Below, piece after piece: positions 48,291-56,024 of a DNA stretch of 56,024 bases. Each line of letters starts with the position of its first letter. Within the stretch, counting starts at the first letter, position 1. The notes beneath the pieces are model-generated. The model did no database searches and had not been told where the DNA came from. It saw only the letters and a list, made by a program, of their open reading frames with translations. The position numbers were made by a program, and so were the translations under genes. Origin of the DNA: GCA-2686265 sp036010965. Its GTDB lineage: Bacteria; Planctomycetota; UBA1135; GCA-002686595. The DNA lies in contig DASCMO010000112.1 of NCBI GenBank assembly GCA_036010965.1, positions 1-56,024 on the forward strand, in the 5' to 3' direction.

Positions 48291-49795
48291 CGCCCGGTGC
48301 TCTCCCGTGCTCCTGTGGCGAGTTGCATCAGCGCTTCCTCGCTCGCGTCCTCGCGTGCCAACTCACCGGAGATCGCACCCTCGTGCATGACCAGGGTGCG
48401 GTCGGCGAGGTTCAGGACCTCCTCCAGATCACTCGATGCGAACAGCACCCCTACGCCGCGCTCGGCCAGGTCATCGATCAGCGAGTAGATCTCCTGGCGA
48501 GCACCGATGTCCACGCCGCGCGTGGGCTCGTCGAGCAGCAACACGCGCGGCTCCATGGCGAGCCAGCGCGCGAGGACCGCCTTTTGCTGATTGCCGCCCG
48601 ATAGGGTCTCCACGGCCTGCTCGATGCTCGTCGCTCGGATTCCCAGACGCTCGACCAGCTCGCTTGCGAGCAGTCGCTCTCGCCTGGAATCGAGGAAGCC
48701 GGCGGTCGAATCCGCCCCCAGCCGCCCCAGGGTCACGTTCTCGCGCACGGACATCTCCATGAAGAGGCCGTCGCGCTTGCGGTCCTCGGGCACGAGCGCG
48801 AGGCCCGCGTCGATGGCGTGCCGAGGGCTCCACCCTCGGAGCGCGACCCCGCCGACGCGCACGCTTCCGGCCAGGGTCGGCCGGATCCCGAACAGGGCCT
48901 CGAGCAACTCGGTGCGACCCGATCCGACCAGGCCCGCGAGGCCGACCTTCTCACCGGCGCGCACGCCAAAGGACAGCCGTCGGCCGCGGCCTTGCGCCAT
49001 CCCCAGGTTCTCGACTTCCAGGGCAGGCTCGCCCGTGGCCGCGGGCCGCCCATCGCGAGTCGTCGCGATCTCCCGTCCCACCATCAAGCGCACCATGGCG
49101 TCGTGGTTGATCTCCGCGCCGGACAGCTCGCCGGCATTGCGACCGTCGCGGAGCACGCTGACTCGGTCAGCCAGGCTCGCGACCTCTCCCAACCGGTGGG
49201 AAATGAAGATGATGCCCACGCCGCGGGCGCGCAGGTCACGCACGAGGCTCAGTAAATGCTCACCTTCGGCGCGGGAGAGGCTCGAGGTCGGCTCATCCAT
49301 GATCAGGATGCGCGCGTCGAAGGCGAGTGCCTTGGCGATCTCCACCAGTTGCTGGCGGCCGATGGGGAGATCGGAGACGCGCGTGTCGGGAGAGAAGTCC
49401 GCACCGACGCGAGCGAGCACGGAGCGCGAGGCCTCTCTGATCGCTCCCTGGTCAATGAGGCCCAGGCGGCGAGGCTCGCGCCCCAGGAAGATGTTCGCTC
49501 CCGCGTCGAGGTTGTCCGCCAGGTTCAACTCCTGGTGGATGAGCGCGATCCCCAGGGAGGTTGCCGCACGCGGCGAGGACAGGGAGACCGGTCGTCCGTC
49601 CACGAGGAGTTCCCCCCCCTCCGGCGCCTCGATCCCGGCCAGGATCTTCATCAAGGTGCTCTTTCCCGCGCCGTTCTCACCGATGAGCGCCAGGACCTCT
49701 CCTTCGGCCAGGGACAGATCGACACGCTCGAGGGCTCGCACCCCAGGAAAGCTCTTCGAGACCTGCCGGACATCGAGCAGGTTGCGCCCGCTCAT
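48287..49795 (-). CDS. Sugar ABC transporter ATP-binding protein (RbsA family)
   Basis: This 502-residue tandem ATPase has the first Walker A as GENGAGKSTLMK near residue 38 and the first Walker B as ILIMDEPTSSL. The degenerate second P-loop is GLVGSGRTELLE. The second signature LSGGNQQKAVLARWL is followed by VLLLDEPTRGVDIGA. The length and the uneven second site are normal for RbsA/XylG/MglA proteins. It is coupled by 4-bp overlaps to the binding protein gene upstream and the permease gene downstream. It energises import of a monosaccharide across the cytoplasmic membrane. Confidence 0.92.
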   Translation of the reverse strand: MSGRNLLDVRQVSKSFPGVRALERVDLSLAEGEVLALIGENGAGKSTLMKILAGIEAPEGGELLVDGRPVSLSSPRAATSLGIALIHQELNLADNLDAGANIFLGREPRRLGLIDQGAIREASRSVLARVGADFSPDTRVSDLPIGRQQLVEIAKALAFDARILIMDEPTSSLSRAEGEHLLSLVRDLRARGVGIIFISHRLGEVASLADRVSVLRDGRNAGELSGAEINHDAMVRLMVGREIATTRDGRPAATGEPALEVENLGMAQGRGRRLSFGVRAGEKVGLAGLVGSGRTELLEALFGIRPTLAGSVRVGGVALRGWSPRHAIDAGLALVPEDRKRDGLFMEMSVRENVTLGRLGADSTAGFLDSRRERLLASELVERLGIRATSIEQAVETLSGGNQQKAVLARWLAMEPRVLLLDEPTRGVDIGARQEIYSLIDDLAERGVGVLFASSDLEEVLNLADRTLVMHEGAISGELAREDASEEALMQLATGARESTGR

Positions 49796-50805
49796 ATGGA
49801 GGCGCCGGTCAGTTCTCGCAGCCTGGCCCAGAACTCCTCGACATTGTCGGCGCGCACCACCGTGGCCGGGATGTCCAGGTAATCCCCCTCGGGCAGGGCG
49901 TTCTCTTCTCCCCGCGCGAGGGCGGCCAGGATGCGAACCGACTCGAAACCGTAGCGGAACGGGTCCTGGGTGATCGTTCCGTGGACCTCGCCGTCCAGGA
50001 TGCCTTGCAGAGTCTCGTCCGCCTCGTCGAAGGCGACCACCGCCACCTCGCCGAGCTTCCCGGCCGTGCGCAGGGCTTCGAGGCAGGCCGGCGGGTTGTA
50101 GGCGAACAGCCCCACCATGCAGCCGAGGTCGGGATAGAGCGCGAGAGCGTCCTCCGCGTTGGCCTTGGCCCGCGAGCGGTCGAACTGGTCCGTGCGCGTG
50201 TCGAGGACGGTGTACCCTCCGCCCGTGACGATCTCGCCCGGCGGGTCGTGGTTCGAGGAGTCGAAGGGTCGCCCGACGATCTCATCGATCACGCCCTGTC
50301 GCCTGAGGCGCGCGTTGTCCTGTTCCAGCCTGCCGATGAACAGCATCACGGTCCCTCCGGAGGGGAGGGCCTCCCTCACCAGCGCTCCGCACATGCGCCC
50401 GGCTGTGTAGTTGTCCATGCCCACATAGCACAGGCGCTGGGAGAGCGGCGCGTCGGAGTCGTGGGTGATGACGTGCGTCAGGGCGCACGCCTCGTCGATC
50501 AACCCGGCCTGGTTCCGGGCATCGACCGGGCTGATAGCGATGCCGTCCACGCCCCGTGCCAGGAGGTCCTCGAGAATGCGCTTCTGGTCCTCACTCCCGT
50601 TGGCGGGCATGCGTACATCGCAATCCACATCGAAAGCGAGGGCGCCCGCCTGCGCGCCCGCAGCCGCGATCGTCCAGAAGGACGCGATCCCGTTGGTCAC
50701 GTAGGCGATCTGCGGGCGTGTCGGTTCGTCACCCCGCCCGCAGCCGTGGGCGGCGAAGGCCAGGGTGAGAATGCCAGCGATGAGCGGGGGGCGGCGGAGG
50801 TCCAT
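49792..50805 (-). CDS. Sugar ABC transporter substrate-binding lipoprotein (RbsB-like)
   Basis: This 337-residue protein has a signal peptide and a lipobox-like AAHGC near residue 22, so it is probably lipid-anchored. It shows the type I periplasmic binding fold: IAYVTNGIASFWTIAAAGAQ at the N-terminus, DLLARGVDGIAISPVDARNQ, HDSDAPLSQRLCYVGMDNYTAG, and VVAFDEADETLQGILDGEVHGTITQDPF. These are the classic contacts of sugar-binding proteins for D-xylose, ribose or rhamnose-type sugars. It heads the three-gene transporter operon. A TATCAT hexamer at 50829-50834 on the minus strand could be its -10. The ligand is not identifiable. Confidence 0.88.
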   Translation of the reverse strand: MDLRRPPLIAGILTLAFAAHGCGRGDEPTRPQIAYVTNGIASFWTIAAAGAQAGALAFDVDCDVRMPANGSEDQKRILEDLLARGVDGIAISPVDARNQAGLIDEACALTHVITHDSDAPLSQRLCYVGMDNYTAGRMCGALVREALPSGGTVMLFIGRLEQDNARLRRQGVIDEIVGRPFDSSNHDPPGEIVTGGGYTVLDTRTDQFDRSRAKANAEDALALYPDLGCMVGLFAYNPPACLEALRTAGKLGEVAVVAFDEADETLQGILDGEVHGTITQDPFRYGFESVRILAALARGEENALPEGDYLDIPATVVRADNVEEFWARLRELTGASI

Positions 50806-50828
50806 CAGAGGGCCAGGGGGCCGGCGCC

Positions 50829-50834
50829 ATGATA
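50829..50834 (-). promoter_or_regulatory. Putative -10 hexamer TATCAT
   Basis: On the minus strand TATCAT lies 23 nt upstream of the ATG at 50805, within the 103-bp divergent region shared with the gene at 50909. Five of six bases match the -10 consensus. There is no convincing -35. Confidence 0.35.
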
Positions 50835-50895
50835 ACGGCTGCGCAAGCTCTCCGAGACACTCCAGAAGGCCGGGCGCTGAGGCCCCGCCGACCGC

Positions 50896-50901
50896 TACGA
50901 T
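50896..50901 (+). promoter_or_regulatory. Putative -10 hexamer TACGAT giving a leaderless start
   Basis: TACGAT ends exactly 7 nt before the ATG at 50909, the spacing expected if transcription begins at the start codon itself. No Shine-Dalgarno sequence is present. The same 7-nt spacing occurs with TAGCAT before 54325. Confidence 0.4.
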
Positions 50902-50908
50902 TCATGCC

Positions 50909-53900
50909 ATGAACCGGATCCCCGTGAAGTTACTGTTCTGCGCGCTAGCCCTGGGCCTTCAGGTTCGCGACGGCGCCGCCGCCGCTCGAGTCGAGGATGT
51001 CTACGGCTCACCCTTCGACCTGTTCGCTGCCGACGGGTTGACGGGCTGGGAGGCCGCGGGGGAGGCGGCCTTCGAGGTCGAGGCGGGCACCCTCAGCGTG
51101 CGATCCGCTGAGGGTGGAGCCGGCCGGCTGGTGAGCCAGGCGACCTACGCCGATTTTTCAATGGAGTTTGAGATGCACGTGGTCGCGGGCTGTGCACGCA
51201 TTGGCGTCCGCACCTCCGCGGGCGGCATCGACGCCGACGCGCGCACGGGCACCTTCGTGTCGTTCGCTGCCACCGCTCCCGCACGCGCTCGCGGTCTGTT
51301 CTCCAGGGGCCGCGGTGGGTGGCTCGTCGCGCCCGATGAATCGAGCCCACAGGAAGCGTCTGCGGGAGAGCCCTCCTGGAGGCGCGTGCGCATCGAGTGT
51401 GTCGGTGCGTCCATCCGCACCTGGATCGATGACGTCCCGGCCGCCGACTCGATCGATGCGTCCGCGCTGGAGGGCCACATCACTCTGGAGGTGGACGACG
51501 AGTCGGAGGCGCTGTTGCGCAACGCGCGGCTCTCGTGGCTCGGCCGGAGCTGGTGGCAGCCCATCTTCGACGGAGTGAGCGTCGCCGGATGGCACGAGAT
51601 CGGAGGAGCCGACTGGACCGTCGAGGACGGCGCGTTCGTAGGACGGCAAGACGCCGACAACCCCGAGCACGGCCACCTGGTCAGCGACCGCTCCTACGAG
51701 GATTTCACAGTGCGCGTCGAGTATCGGGCGGTGCGCGGGAATAGCGGCCTCTACTTCCACATCGCCGAGACCGGGAGGGGCCCCGGCGTGCGGGGTTTTC
51801 AGGCCGAGATCGACGCGCAGCGGGATGCGGGAGGGCTGTACGAGACGGGAGGCCGCGGCTGGGTCGCGAAGCCGTCAGCGGAGGACGCCGCCTCCTGGTT
51901 CCGGCCCGGCGCATGGAACACGATGACGGTCACCGCGCAGGGTGGTCACATCGCCGTGGACGTGAACGGGTCGCGCAGTGCCGAGCTGTTCGACGAGAGC
52001 GGGCACAAGGCAGGTCCCTTCGCACTCCAGGCGCACGGAGGCCAGGACATGGAGGTCGAGTTCCGCGCGGTCGAGTTGCTGCAGTCGGGAGATCGCCGCC
52101 TCCAACCCGAGAGTGTTCGGACGACCGATAGCGACCACTCCTGGACGCCGCCCAAGGATGAGCCGTACACGGAAGAGGAGGTCGCGGGCTGGGTCGAGCG
52201 GAATAAGTTGATGCGGCGGCAGATCGAGATCGCAGGCGGCAACTATCCGATGCCCGGCATCATCTACGATCCCGTCTTCCACGGCGTCGTCGACAAGGGC
52301 GACTACACCGTCGAGAAGGTCTACCTGCCCACGCACCACAAGTACTTCCTGACGGGAAACATCTATCGGCCCAAGGGCGAGGGCCCGTTCGCGGGTGTGA
52401 TCTGCCCCCACGGCCACTGGGAGGACGGGCGTCTCTCGGAACGCAGCGAGGGAGAGGCGCGCGAGTTCGTCGAGAGCGGCGAGGAGCGTTACATCAACGC
52501 AGCTCGCTACCACCTGCAGGCGCGCTGCGTGCAGCTCGCACGCATGGGCTGCGTGGTATTCATGTACGACATGGTCGGCTACGGCGACAGCGACCAGATC
52601 AGCCACCAGACCGGACTGAACGGTGTGCAGGCAATGTTGCGGATGCAAAACCTGTTCGGGTTTCAATCGCTGAACTCGTTCATGGCCCTGACCGTCCTCT
52701 ACAACGATCCGACCGTTGACAAAGCGCGCTTCGGCATGACCGGCGGGAGCGGAGGCGGCACGCAGACCTTCATCACCTCCGCGCTCGAGTACAGGAGGAT
52801 GAAAGTGTCGGTGCCGGCCGTGATGGTTTCGGCGGCGTTCCAGGGCGGCAGCCGCTGTGAGAACGCTCCCTACCTGCGCTACGGCACGAGCAACCTCGAA
52901 TTCGCCGCCATGGCGGCGCCGCGCGCCCTGGCGTTGATCGGCGCGAATGACTGGACGGTCGATCTCATGGAACGGGGCTTTCCGGCGCTGAAGAAGCACT
53001 GGGAGAACCTCGGCGTGGGCCAGAAGATCGAGGCCCGCGTCTGGCCGGAGTTCGATCACAACTACAACGTCCACTCGCGAGAGATGATGTACAGCTTCAT
53101 GAACGAGCACCTCGGGCTCGGTCAGGAGGAGCCGATCGTTGAGCGTGACTTTGAGCCCATCCCGCCCTCGGAGCTCTCCGTCTTCGACGACGAGCACCCG
53201 CGGCCCAGCCAGACCCCCGGGCACAGCGAGTCCAACATCCGAGACATGGTCTCGACGTATCTCGACAAGCAGCTCGATCTGCTGTTCTTCCGAGAGGATT
53301 TCGGCCGGCTGGTCGTGTTCCGCAACGTCATCTCGCTGGCCTTGAAGGTCATGCTCTGGACCGAGTTGCCCGCGCCCGAGGGCGTGGAGGCGCGAGTCGT
53401 CTCGGAGGGAGAGGGCGAGGGATACCGCGAGGTGAAGCTGGTCCTGGGCCGGAGCGGAGAAGAGCAGCGAATCCCGGCGGTGCACCTCATTCCAAAGGAG
53501 TGGAACGGGAATCTGGTCGTGGCCATGCATGAGTCCGGCAAGGGCCACTTCTTCGATCACGACGGGACCGTGGGTGAAGACGCCTTCGTCATCCTCGACG
53601 AGGGGGCCTCGCTGCTCGCGATCGACTGCTTGCTGACAGGGGAGCTCGTGGACGGTCAGGGTCCCGTCGCTCTGCCGGTGGATGAGGCCCGCCACCACAT
53701 CGATCCGAGCTACACCTGGTGCTACAACAAGCTCCTGATCGCCGAGCGCGTGACCGACATCCTGACGGCCGTCGCCTACGCGAAGGGCATCGATGGCGTG
53801 CGGAATGTGAACCTCCTGGGCCGCGGGCGCGCCGGCCCGTGGGCGATCCTCGCGCGGGCACTGACTGGCGAGGGAGAGATCGGGCGCGTGGGCGCCGACT

Positions 53901-54238
53901 GGAGCTGGAAATTTGCGGACCTCGACCGCCTCGACCACCCCGATATGTTGCCCGGCGCTGTGCGCTACGGAGACCTGGATTACTTCGCGGCCTCGTGCGC
54001 TCCGGGCGAGCTGGCCCTGGTCGACTGCTCCACGGCGCCGGAAGTCGCCGGCAAGGCCTACCGGTCGCGGGGGACGCCCGGCAGCATCCTCACGGTCTCC
54101 TCGCAGTTTCCCAAACTGCTCCTGGATTGGGTCGCCGCTGATCCGAGGCCGATCCCACCCGTGCCTCAACAGAATCGTGGGTTGCCGACCTTTCCCGACC
54201 CCTGGCCACCCTTCGAGTTCGGGGATCTGGAGCGCTGA
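50909..54238 (+). CDS. Exported DUF1080x2 / acetylxylan-esterase-like hydrolase fusion
   Basis: The 1109-residue product starts at ATG 50909 with a signal peptide (VKLLFCALALGLQVRDGAAA). Two DUF1080-like beta-sandwiches follow: residues about 30-210 and about 214-395 (PIFDGVSVAGWHEIGGADW, RGNSGLYFHIAETG). Then an alpha/beta-hydrolase of the acetylxylan-esterase or dienelactone type has a probable triad of Ser614 in GGSGGG, Asp681 in GANDWT and His717 in DHNYNVH. A second hydrolase-like region near the C-terminus has GRGRAG (971-976) where the nucleophile elbow would be. It lacks the Ser and looks degenerate. Deacetylation or de-esterification of plant or algal polysaccharide outside the cytoplasm is the likely role. 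Confidence 0.82.
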   Translation: MNRIPVKLLFCALALGLQVRDGAAAARVEDVYGSPFDLFAADGLTGWEAAGEAAFEVEAGTLSVRSAEGGAGRLVSQATYADFSMEFEMHVVAGCARIGVRTSAGGIDADARTGTFVSFAATAPARARGLFSRGRGGWLVAPDESSPQEASAGEPSWRRVRIECVGASIRTWIDDVPAADSIDASALEGHITLEVDDESEALLRNARLSWLGRSWWQPIFDGVSVAGWHEIGGADWTVEDGAFVGRQDADNPEHGHLVSDRSYEDFTVRVEYRAVRGNSGLYFHIAETGRGPGVRGFQAEIDAQRDAGGLYETGGRGWVAKPSAEDAASWFRPGAWNTMTVTAQGGHIAVDVNGSRSAELFDESGHKAGPFALQAHGGQDMEVEFRAVELLQSGDRRLQPESVRTTDSDHSWTPPKDEPYTEEEVAGWVERNKLMRRQIEIAGGNYPMPGIIYDPVFHGVVDKGDYTVEKVYLPTHHKYFLTGNIYRPKGEGPFAGVICPHGHWEDGRLSERSEGEAREFVESGEERYINAARYHLQARCVQLARMGCVVFMYDMVGYGDSDQISHQTGLNGVQAMLRMQNLFGFQSLNSFMALTVLYNDPTVDKARFGMTGGSGGGTQTFITSALEYRRMKVSVPAVMVSAAFQGGSRCENAPYLRYGTSNLEFAAMAAPRALALIGANDWTVDLMERGFPALKKHWENLGVGQKIEARVWPEFDHNYNVHSREMMYSFMNEHLGLGQEEPIVERDFEPIPPSELSVFDDEHPRPSQTPGHSESNIRDMVSTYLDKQLDLLFFREDFGRLVVFRNVISLALKVMLWTELPAPEGVEARVVSEGEGEGYREVKLVLGRSGEEQRIPAVHLIPKEWNGNLVVAMHESGKGHFFDHDGTVGEDAFVILDEGASLLAIDCLLTGELVDGQGPVALPVDEARHHIDPSYTWCYNKLLIAERVTDILTAVAYAKGIDGVRNVNLLGRGRAGPWAILARALTGEGEIGRVGADWSWKFADLDRLDHPDMLPGAVRYGDLDYFAASCAPGELALVDCSTAPEVAGKAYRSRGTPGSILTVSSQFPKLLLDWVAADPRPIPPVPQQNRGLPTFPDPWPPFEFGDLER

Positions 54239-54240
54239 AC

Positions 54241-54274
54241 GGCGCCGGATAGGCGGAGGCTCTGGCTCGGCGCC
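54241..54274 (+). terminator. Weak hairpin after the esterase gene
   Basis: GGCGCCG (54241-54247) can pair with CGGCGCC (54268-54274), three bases after the stop codon at 54238. The loop is long (20 nt) and no T-run follows, so termination is uncertain. Confidence 0.25.
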
Positions 54275-54308
54275 TTGGAGGCCGCGCGCTCCCGCCCCGT
54301 CGGAATCG

Positions 54309-54317
54309 GGGTAGCAT
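54309..54317 (+). promoter_or_regulatory. GGGTAGCAT box with probable leaderless start
   Basis: GGGTAGCAT ends 7 nt before the ATG at 54325, so a transcript starting at the usual distance from TAGCAT would begin at the codon itself. An upstream in-frame ATG at 54316 overlaps the box and is less likely. Confidence 0.42.
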
Positions 54318-54324
54318 GGATTCG

Positions 54325-55761
54325 ATGCGTTCGCCTCTCTTTCTCGTCGCCGCTTTGGGGCTTGCGGCGTCTCCCGCCGCCGGGCAATGGAGCATCGAGC
54401 ACCGAGGCACCGTCTTGCTCGGAGGCACGGCCGTCGACCAGCACGGCGTGCCGTTCGCGGTCGGGGGGTTGAGCGGCATCACCCACGCGGGCGGGAGCAC
54501 CTGGCTGTGCGTGATGGACAACTCCGACAAGGTCGTGATCCTGGATGTCGGGCTGAACAGCGACGGCTCGATCGCCACGGCGGACATCGTCGGTGGGTTG
54601 ACTCTGGAAGAGGCCCGAGACTTCGAGGGCATCGCCTTCACCACAGCCGACCGCGGTAGCGTCCTGATCTCGGACGAGGGCGTGCCGTCGGTGCGCGAGT
54701 TTTCTCTCGCCGCTGGCCTGCTCGTGGGAGTGCTTCCGACTCCCTCCGTCTTCGACCACATCCGCTCCAACCGCGGCTTCGAGTCCCTCACCCGGCGCTG
54801 CGAGAACGGGGACTCATGGACGGCCAACGAGGAGGCCCTCACCGTCGACGGGCCGACCGCCACGCCGACCGATGGCACGATCGTGCGGCTCTTGCGCCAC
54901 GACGCCTCCTCACCCGACCCGGTCGCTGCCGAGCAGTACGCCTACGAGGTCGAGCCGATGCACGGCCCCTTTCTACCCGGTCAGAGCGGTCAGAGTGGGT
55001 TGTGTGATCTGGTCGCTCTGCCCGGCGGCACCCTGCTCGCTCTCGAGCGCTCACTGGCTCTCGCCGCACCGCTCTTCCTGACTCGCATCTTTCAGGTGGA
55101 TTTCTCCGGCGCGAGCGACGTCAGCGCGTTGCCCGCCCTCGACGGTGCGGTGTTCACGCCCGTCGCCAAGGAGCTCCTGTGGAGCGGGCCGGCGTCGAAT
55201 CTGGAGGGCCTAGCCCTGGGCCCGTCGCTCCCGCAAGCGGAGCGTGTGCTCTTGGGGATCGTCGACAGCGGTGACCCCATCAGTCAAAACCGGTTGGTGG
55301 CCTTTGCCCTGATCGGTGCGCCGCTCGGCGACTGCGCCTGCGAGACCGCGAGCTACTGCCGCACATCAGAGAACTCCGTCGGCCCGGGCGCGCTGATCGG
55401 GGCGACGGGAGGGACGAGTATCTCGGCCAATGCCTTCACCCTGACCGCCGTCGGCGCCGTTCCCGGCCAGTACGGGCTCTTCTACTACGGTGCCGGCCAG
55501 ACACAGATCCCCTTCGGGGAGGGCTTGCGGTGTGTCTCGAGCGGTGGCGCGGGTATTTTCCGCCTCGGGCCCCCGCAGACCGTCGATGGGGCGGGGGACC
55601 TGTCGCGTCCGGTGGACTTCACCCAGCCGCCGGCGGGGTCGGGCGCGGGTGCCATCGCTCCGGGCTCCACCTGGTACTTCCAACTCTGGTTTCGGGACCC
55701 GGCGGGTGGTGCATCGGGATTCAACCTCTCCGACGGGTTGAGTGCGACCTTCTGCCCTTGA
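54325..55761 (+). CDS. Exported esterase-like-phytase domain protein with shared C-terminal domain
   Basis: The product has 478 residues from ATG 54325 (ATG 54316 adds three residues) and has a signal peptide (MRSPLFLVAALGLAASPAAG). Residues about 25-330 form a propeller of the 'esterase-like activity of phytase' type. It has VGGLSGITHAGGSTWLCVMD near the start, EARDFEGIAFTTADRGSVLISDEG, RGFESLTRR and NLEGLALGP, in the order of that family. From Cys337 the shared C-terminal domain follows, closest to that of the TIGR03790-like protein (CETASYCRTSENS, QIPFGEGLRCVS, FQLWFRDPAGG, FNLSDG), ending in Pro. Hydrolysis of phosphate esters is uncertain. Secretion is indicated. Confidence 0.82.
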   Translation: MRSPLFLVAALGLAASPAAGQWSIEHRGTVLLGGTAVDQHGVPFAVGGLSGITHAGGSTWLCVMDNSDKVVILDVGLNSDGSIATADIVGGLTLEEARDFEGIAFTTADRGSVLISDEGVPSVREFSLAAGLLVGVLPTPSVFDHIRSNRGFESLTRRCENGDSWTANEEALTVDGPTATPTDGTIVRLLRHDASSPDPVAAEQYAYEVEPMHGPFLPGQSGQSGLCDLVALPGGTLLALERSLALAAPLFLTRIFQVDFSGASDVSALPALDGAVFTPVAKELLWSGPASNLEGLALGPSLPQAERVLLGIVDSGDPISQNRLVAFALIGAPLGDCACETASYCRTSENSVGPGALIGATGGTSISANAFTLTAVGAVPGQYGLFYYGAGQTQIPFGEGLRCVSSGGAGIFRLGPPQTVDGAGDLSRPVDFTQPPAGSGAGAIAPGSTWYFQLWFRDPAGGASGFNLSDGLSATFCP

Positions 55762-55851
55762 GCAGCGCACGCCGCCGCACGCTCTCCTGGCAGCTTGGGC
55801 GCCCTGCCCGTACATTGACGCTGGCCCTCGCCACCCCGCTTTCTCACGTCC

Positions 55852-55858
55852 AAGGAGG
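55852..55858 (+). promoter_or_regulatory. Consensus Shine-Dalgarno AAGGAGG
   Basis: AAGGAGG lies 5 nt before the ATG at 55864 and fixes the start of the last, partial gene. Such a strong site is rare in this window, where many exported-protein genes have no Shine-Dalgarno. Confidence 0.75.
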
Positions 55859-55863
55859 TTCAG

Positions 55864-56024
55864 ATGTCTCCCCTCAGTCGCCGGCAGTTCGTTCAGGGTT
55901 CGACAGCGAGTGTCTTTGCCTTGAGCTTGCCGACCTTCGGCGCTCCGAAGGTCCGCCACCGCAGTCCAAACGAGGAGATCCGTTGCGCGGTGATCGGGTT
56001 CCGCAGCCGGGGCGGATCACACAT
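55864..56024 (+). CDS. Tat-exported Gfo/Idh/MocA family oxidoreductase (3' truncated)
   Basis: The first 53 codons are present; the gene runs off the window. The translation starts MSPLSRRQFVQGSTASVFAL, a twin-arginine signal (SRRQFV). It continues HRSPNEEIRCAVIGFRSRGGSHI, the beginning of a Rossmann fold of the Gfo/Idh/MocA type (the VIGFRSRGGSH glycine loop). This resembles the N-terminus of the complete homologue at 44868 (SPNEKLDIGVVGVANRG). The start has a perfect Shine-Dalgarno 5 nt upstream. Its family is likely but rests on a short segment. Confidence 0.75.
   Translation, partial: MSPLSRRQFVQGSTASVFALSLPTFGAPKVRHRSPNEEIRCAVIGFRSRGGSH

Noticed and set aside
51875..54169. Long minus-strand open frame opposite the esterase fusion
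   Set aside because: Shadow frame; the plus strand has the catalytic triad and DUF1080 motifs.
1..56024. tRNA, rRNA, integrase, transposase or prophage
   Set aside because: None was recognised by reading; a tRNA scan would be needed to exclude short RNA genes in the small intergenic gaps.

Overview
The window is GC-rich, densely coded bacterial chromosome with no rRNA, tRNA, phage, IS or CRISPR signal that I could see. The gene content points to a Planctomycetota-like heterotroph. It has several DUF1080 (3-keto-disaccharide hydrolase) domains and Tat-exported Gfo/Idh/MocA and TIM-barrel proteins. It also has a PA14-containing multiheme cytochrome and secreted proteins sharing an unusual C-terminal domain that ends in proline. 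The phylum assignment is inference; no marker gene is present.

Layout: 3-2258 (+) is the 3' part of a TIGR03790-like exported protein. 2271-6208 (-) carries a monooxygenase/old-yellow-enzyme fusion, proC and a PlsC-type acyltransferase. 6343-15658 (-) is a nine-gene operon with overlapping or nearly abutting genes. It encodes a TIM-barrel isomerase-like protein, a lactonase-type amidohydrolase, an extended SDR, a UxaA-family dehydratase, a zinc dehydrogenase, LutA, LutB, LutC and an FAH-family hydrolase. Beside it lie a glycosyltransferase (-), a secreted GH29 alpha-L-fucosidase with an N-terminal DUF1080-like domain (+) and an aldehyde dehydrogenase (+). Read together, these genes encode a nearly complete non-phosphorylative route from fucosides through L-fucose, fuconolactone, fuconate and 2-keto-3-deoxyfuconate to 2,4-diketo-3-deoxyfuconate. 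That product is cleaved to pyruvate and L-lactate, and LutABC then oxidises the lactate.

20912-25628 (+) holds a secreted protein with three copies of a Cys-containing beta-type module plus the shared C-terminal domain, then a membrane-anchored carboxypeptidase-regulatory-like repeat protein. 25690-29456 (+) is a GntR/FCD-regulated cluster with a textbook palindromic operator, two unrecognised proteins, a GMC oxidoreductase and a DUF962/Mpo1-like membrane protein, possibly for oxidation of a lipid or fatty alcohol. 29505-37180 contains secreted enzymes: PhoD-TPR, a sialidase-like propeller, DUF1080, an alpha/alpha-toroid with a discoidin domain, and a C-type lectin protein with the shared C-terminal domain.

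37188-44698 (-) is an operon of DUF4212, an ActP-like sodium symporter, a five-heme PA14 cytochrome, a sorbosone-dehydrogenase-like propeller and a D-threonine-aldolase-like enzyme. 44868-56024 holds a Tat-exported Gfo/Idh/MocA oxidoreductase, a leucine-rich-repeat protein with three near-identical Cys-rich repeats, and an RbsABC-type sugar ABC transporter. It also holds a 1109-residue DUF1080x2/esterase fusion, a phytase-like esterase with the shared C-terminal domain, and the start of a second Tat-exported Gfo/Idh/MocA gene. Recurrent GGGTAG(C/A)AT boxes lie just upstream of several genes for exported proteins and look like the local form of the -10 element.
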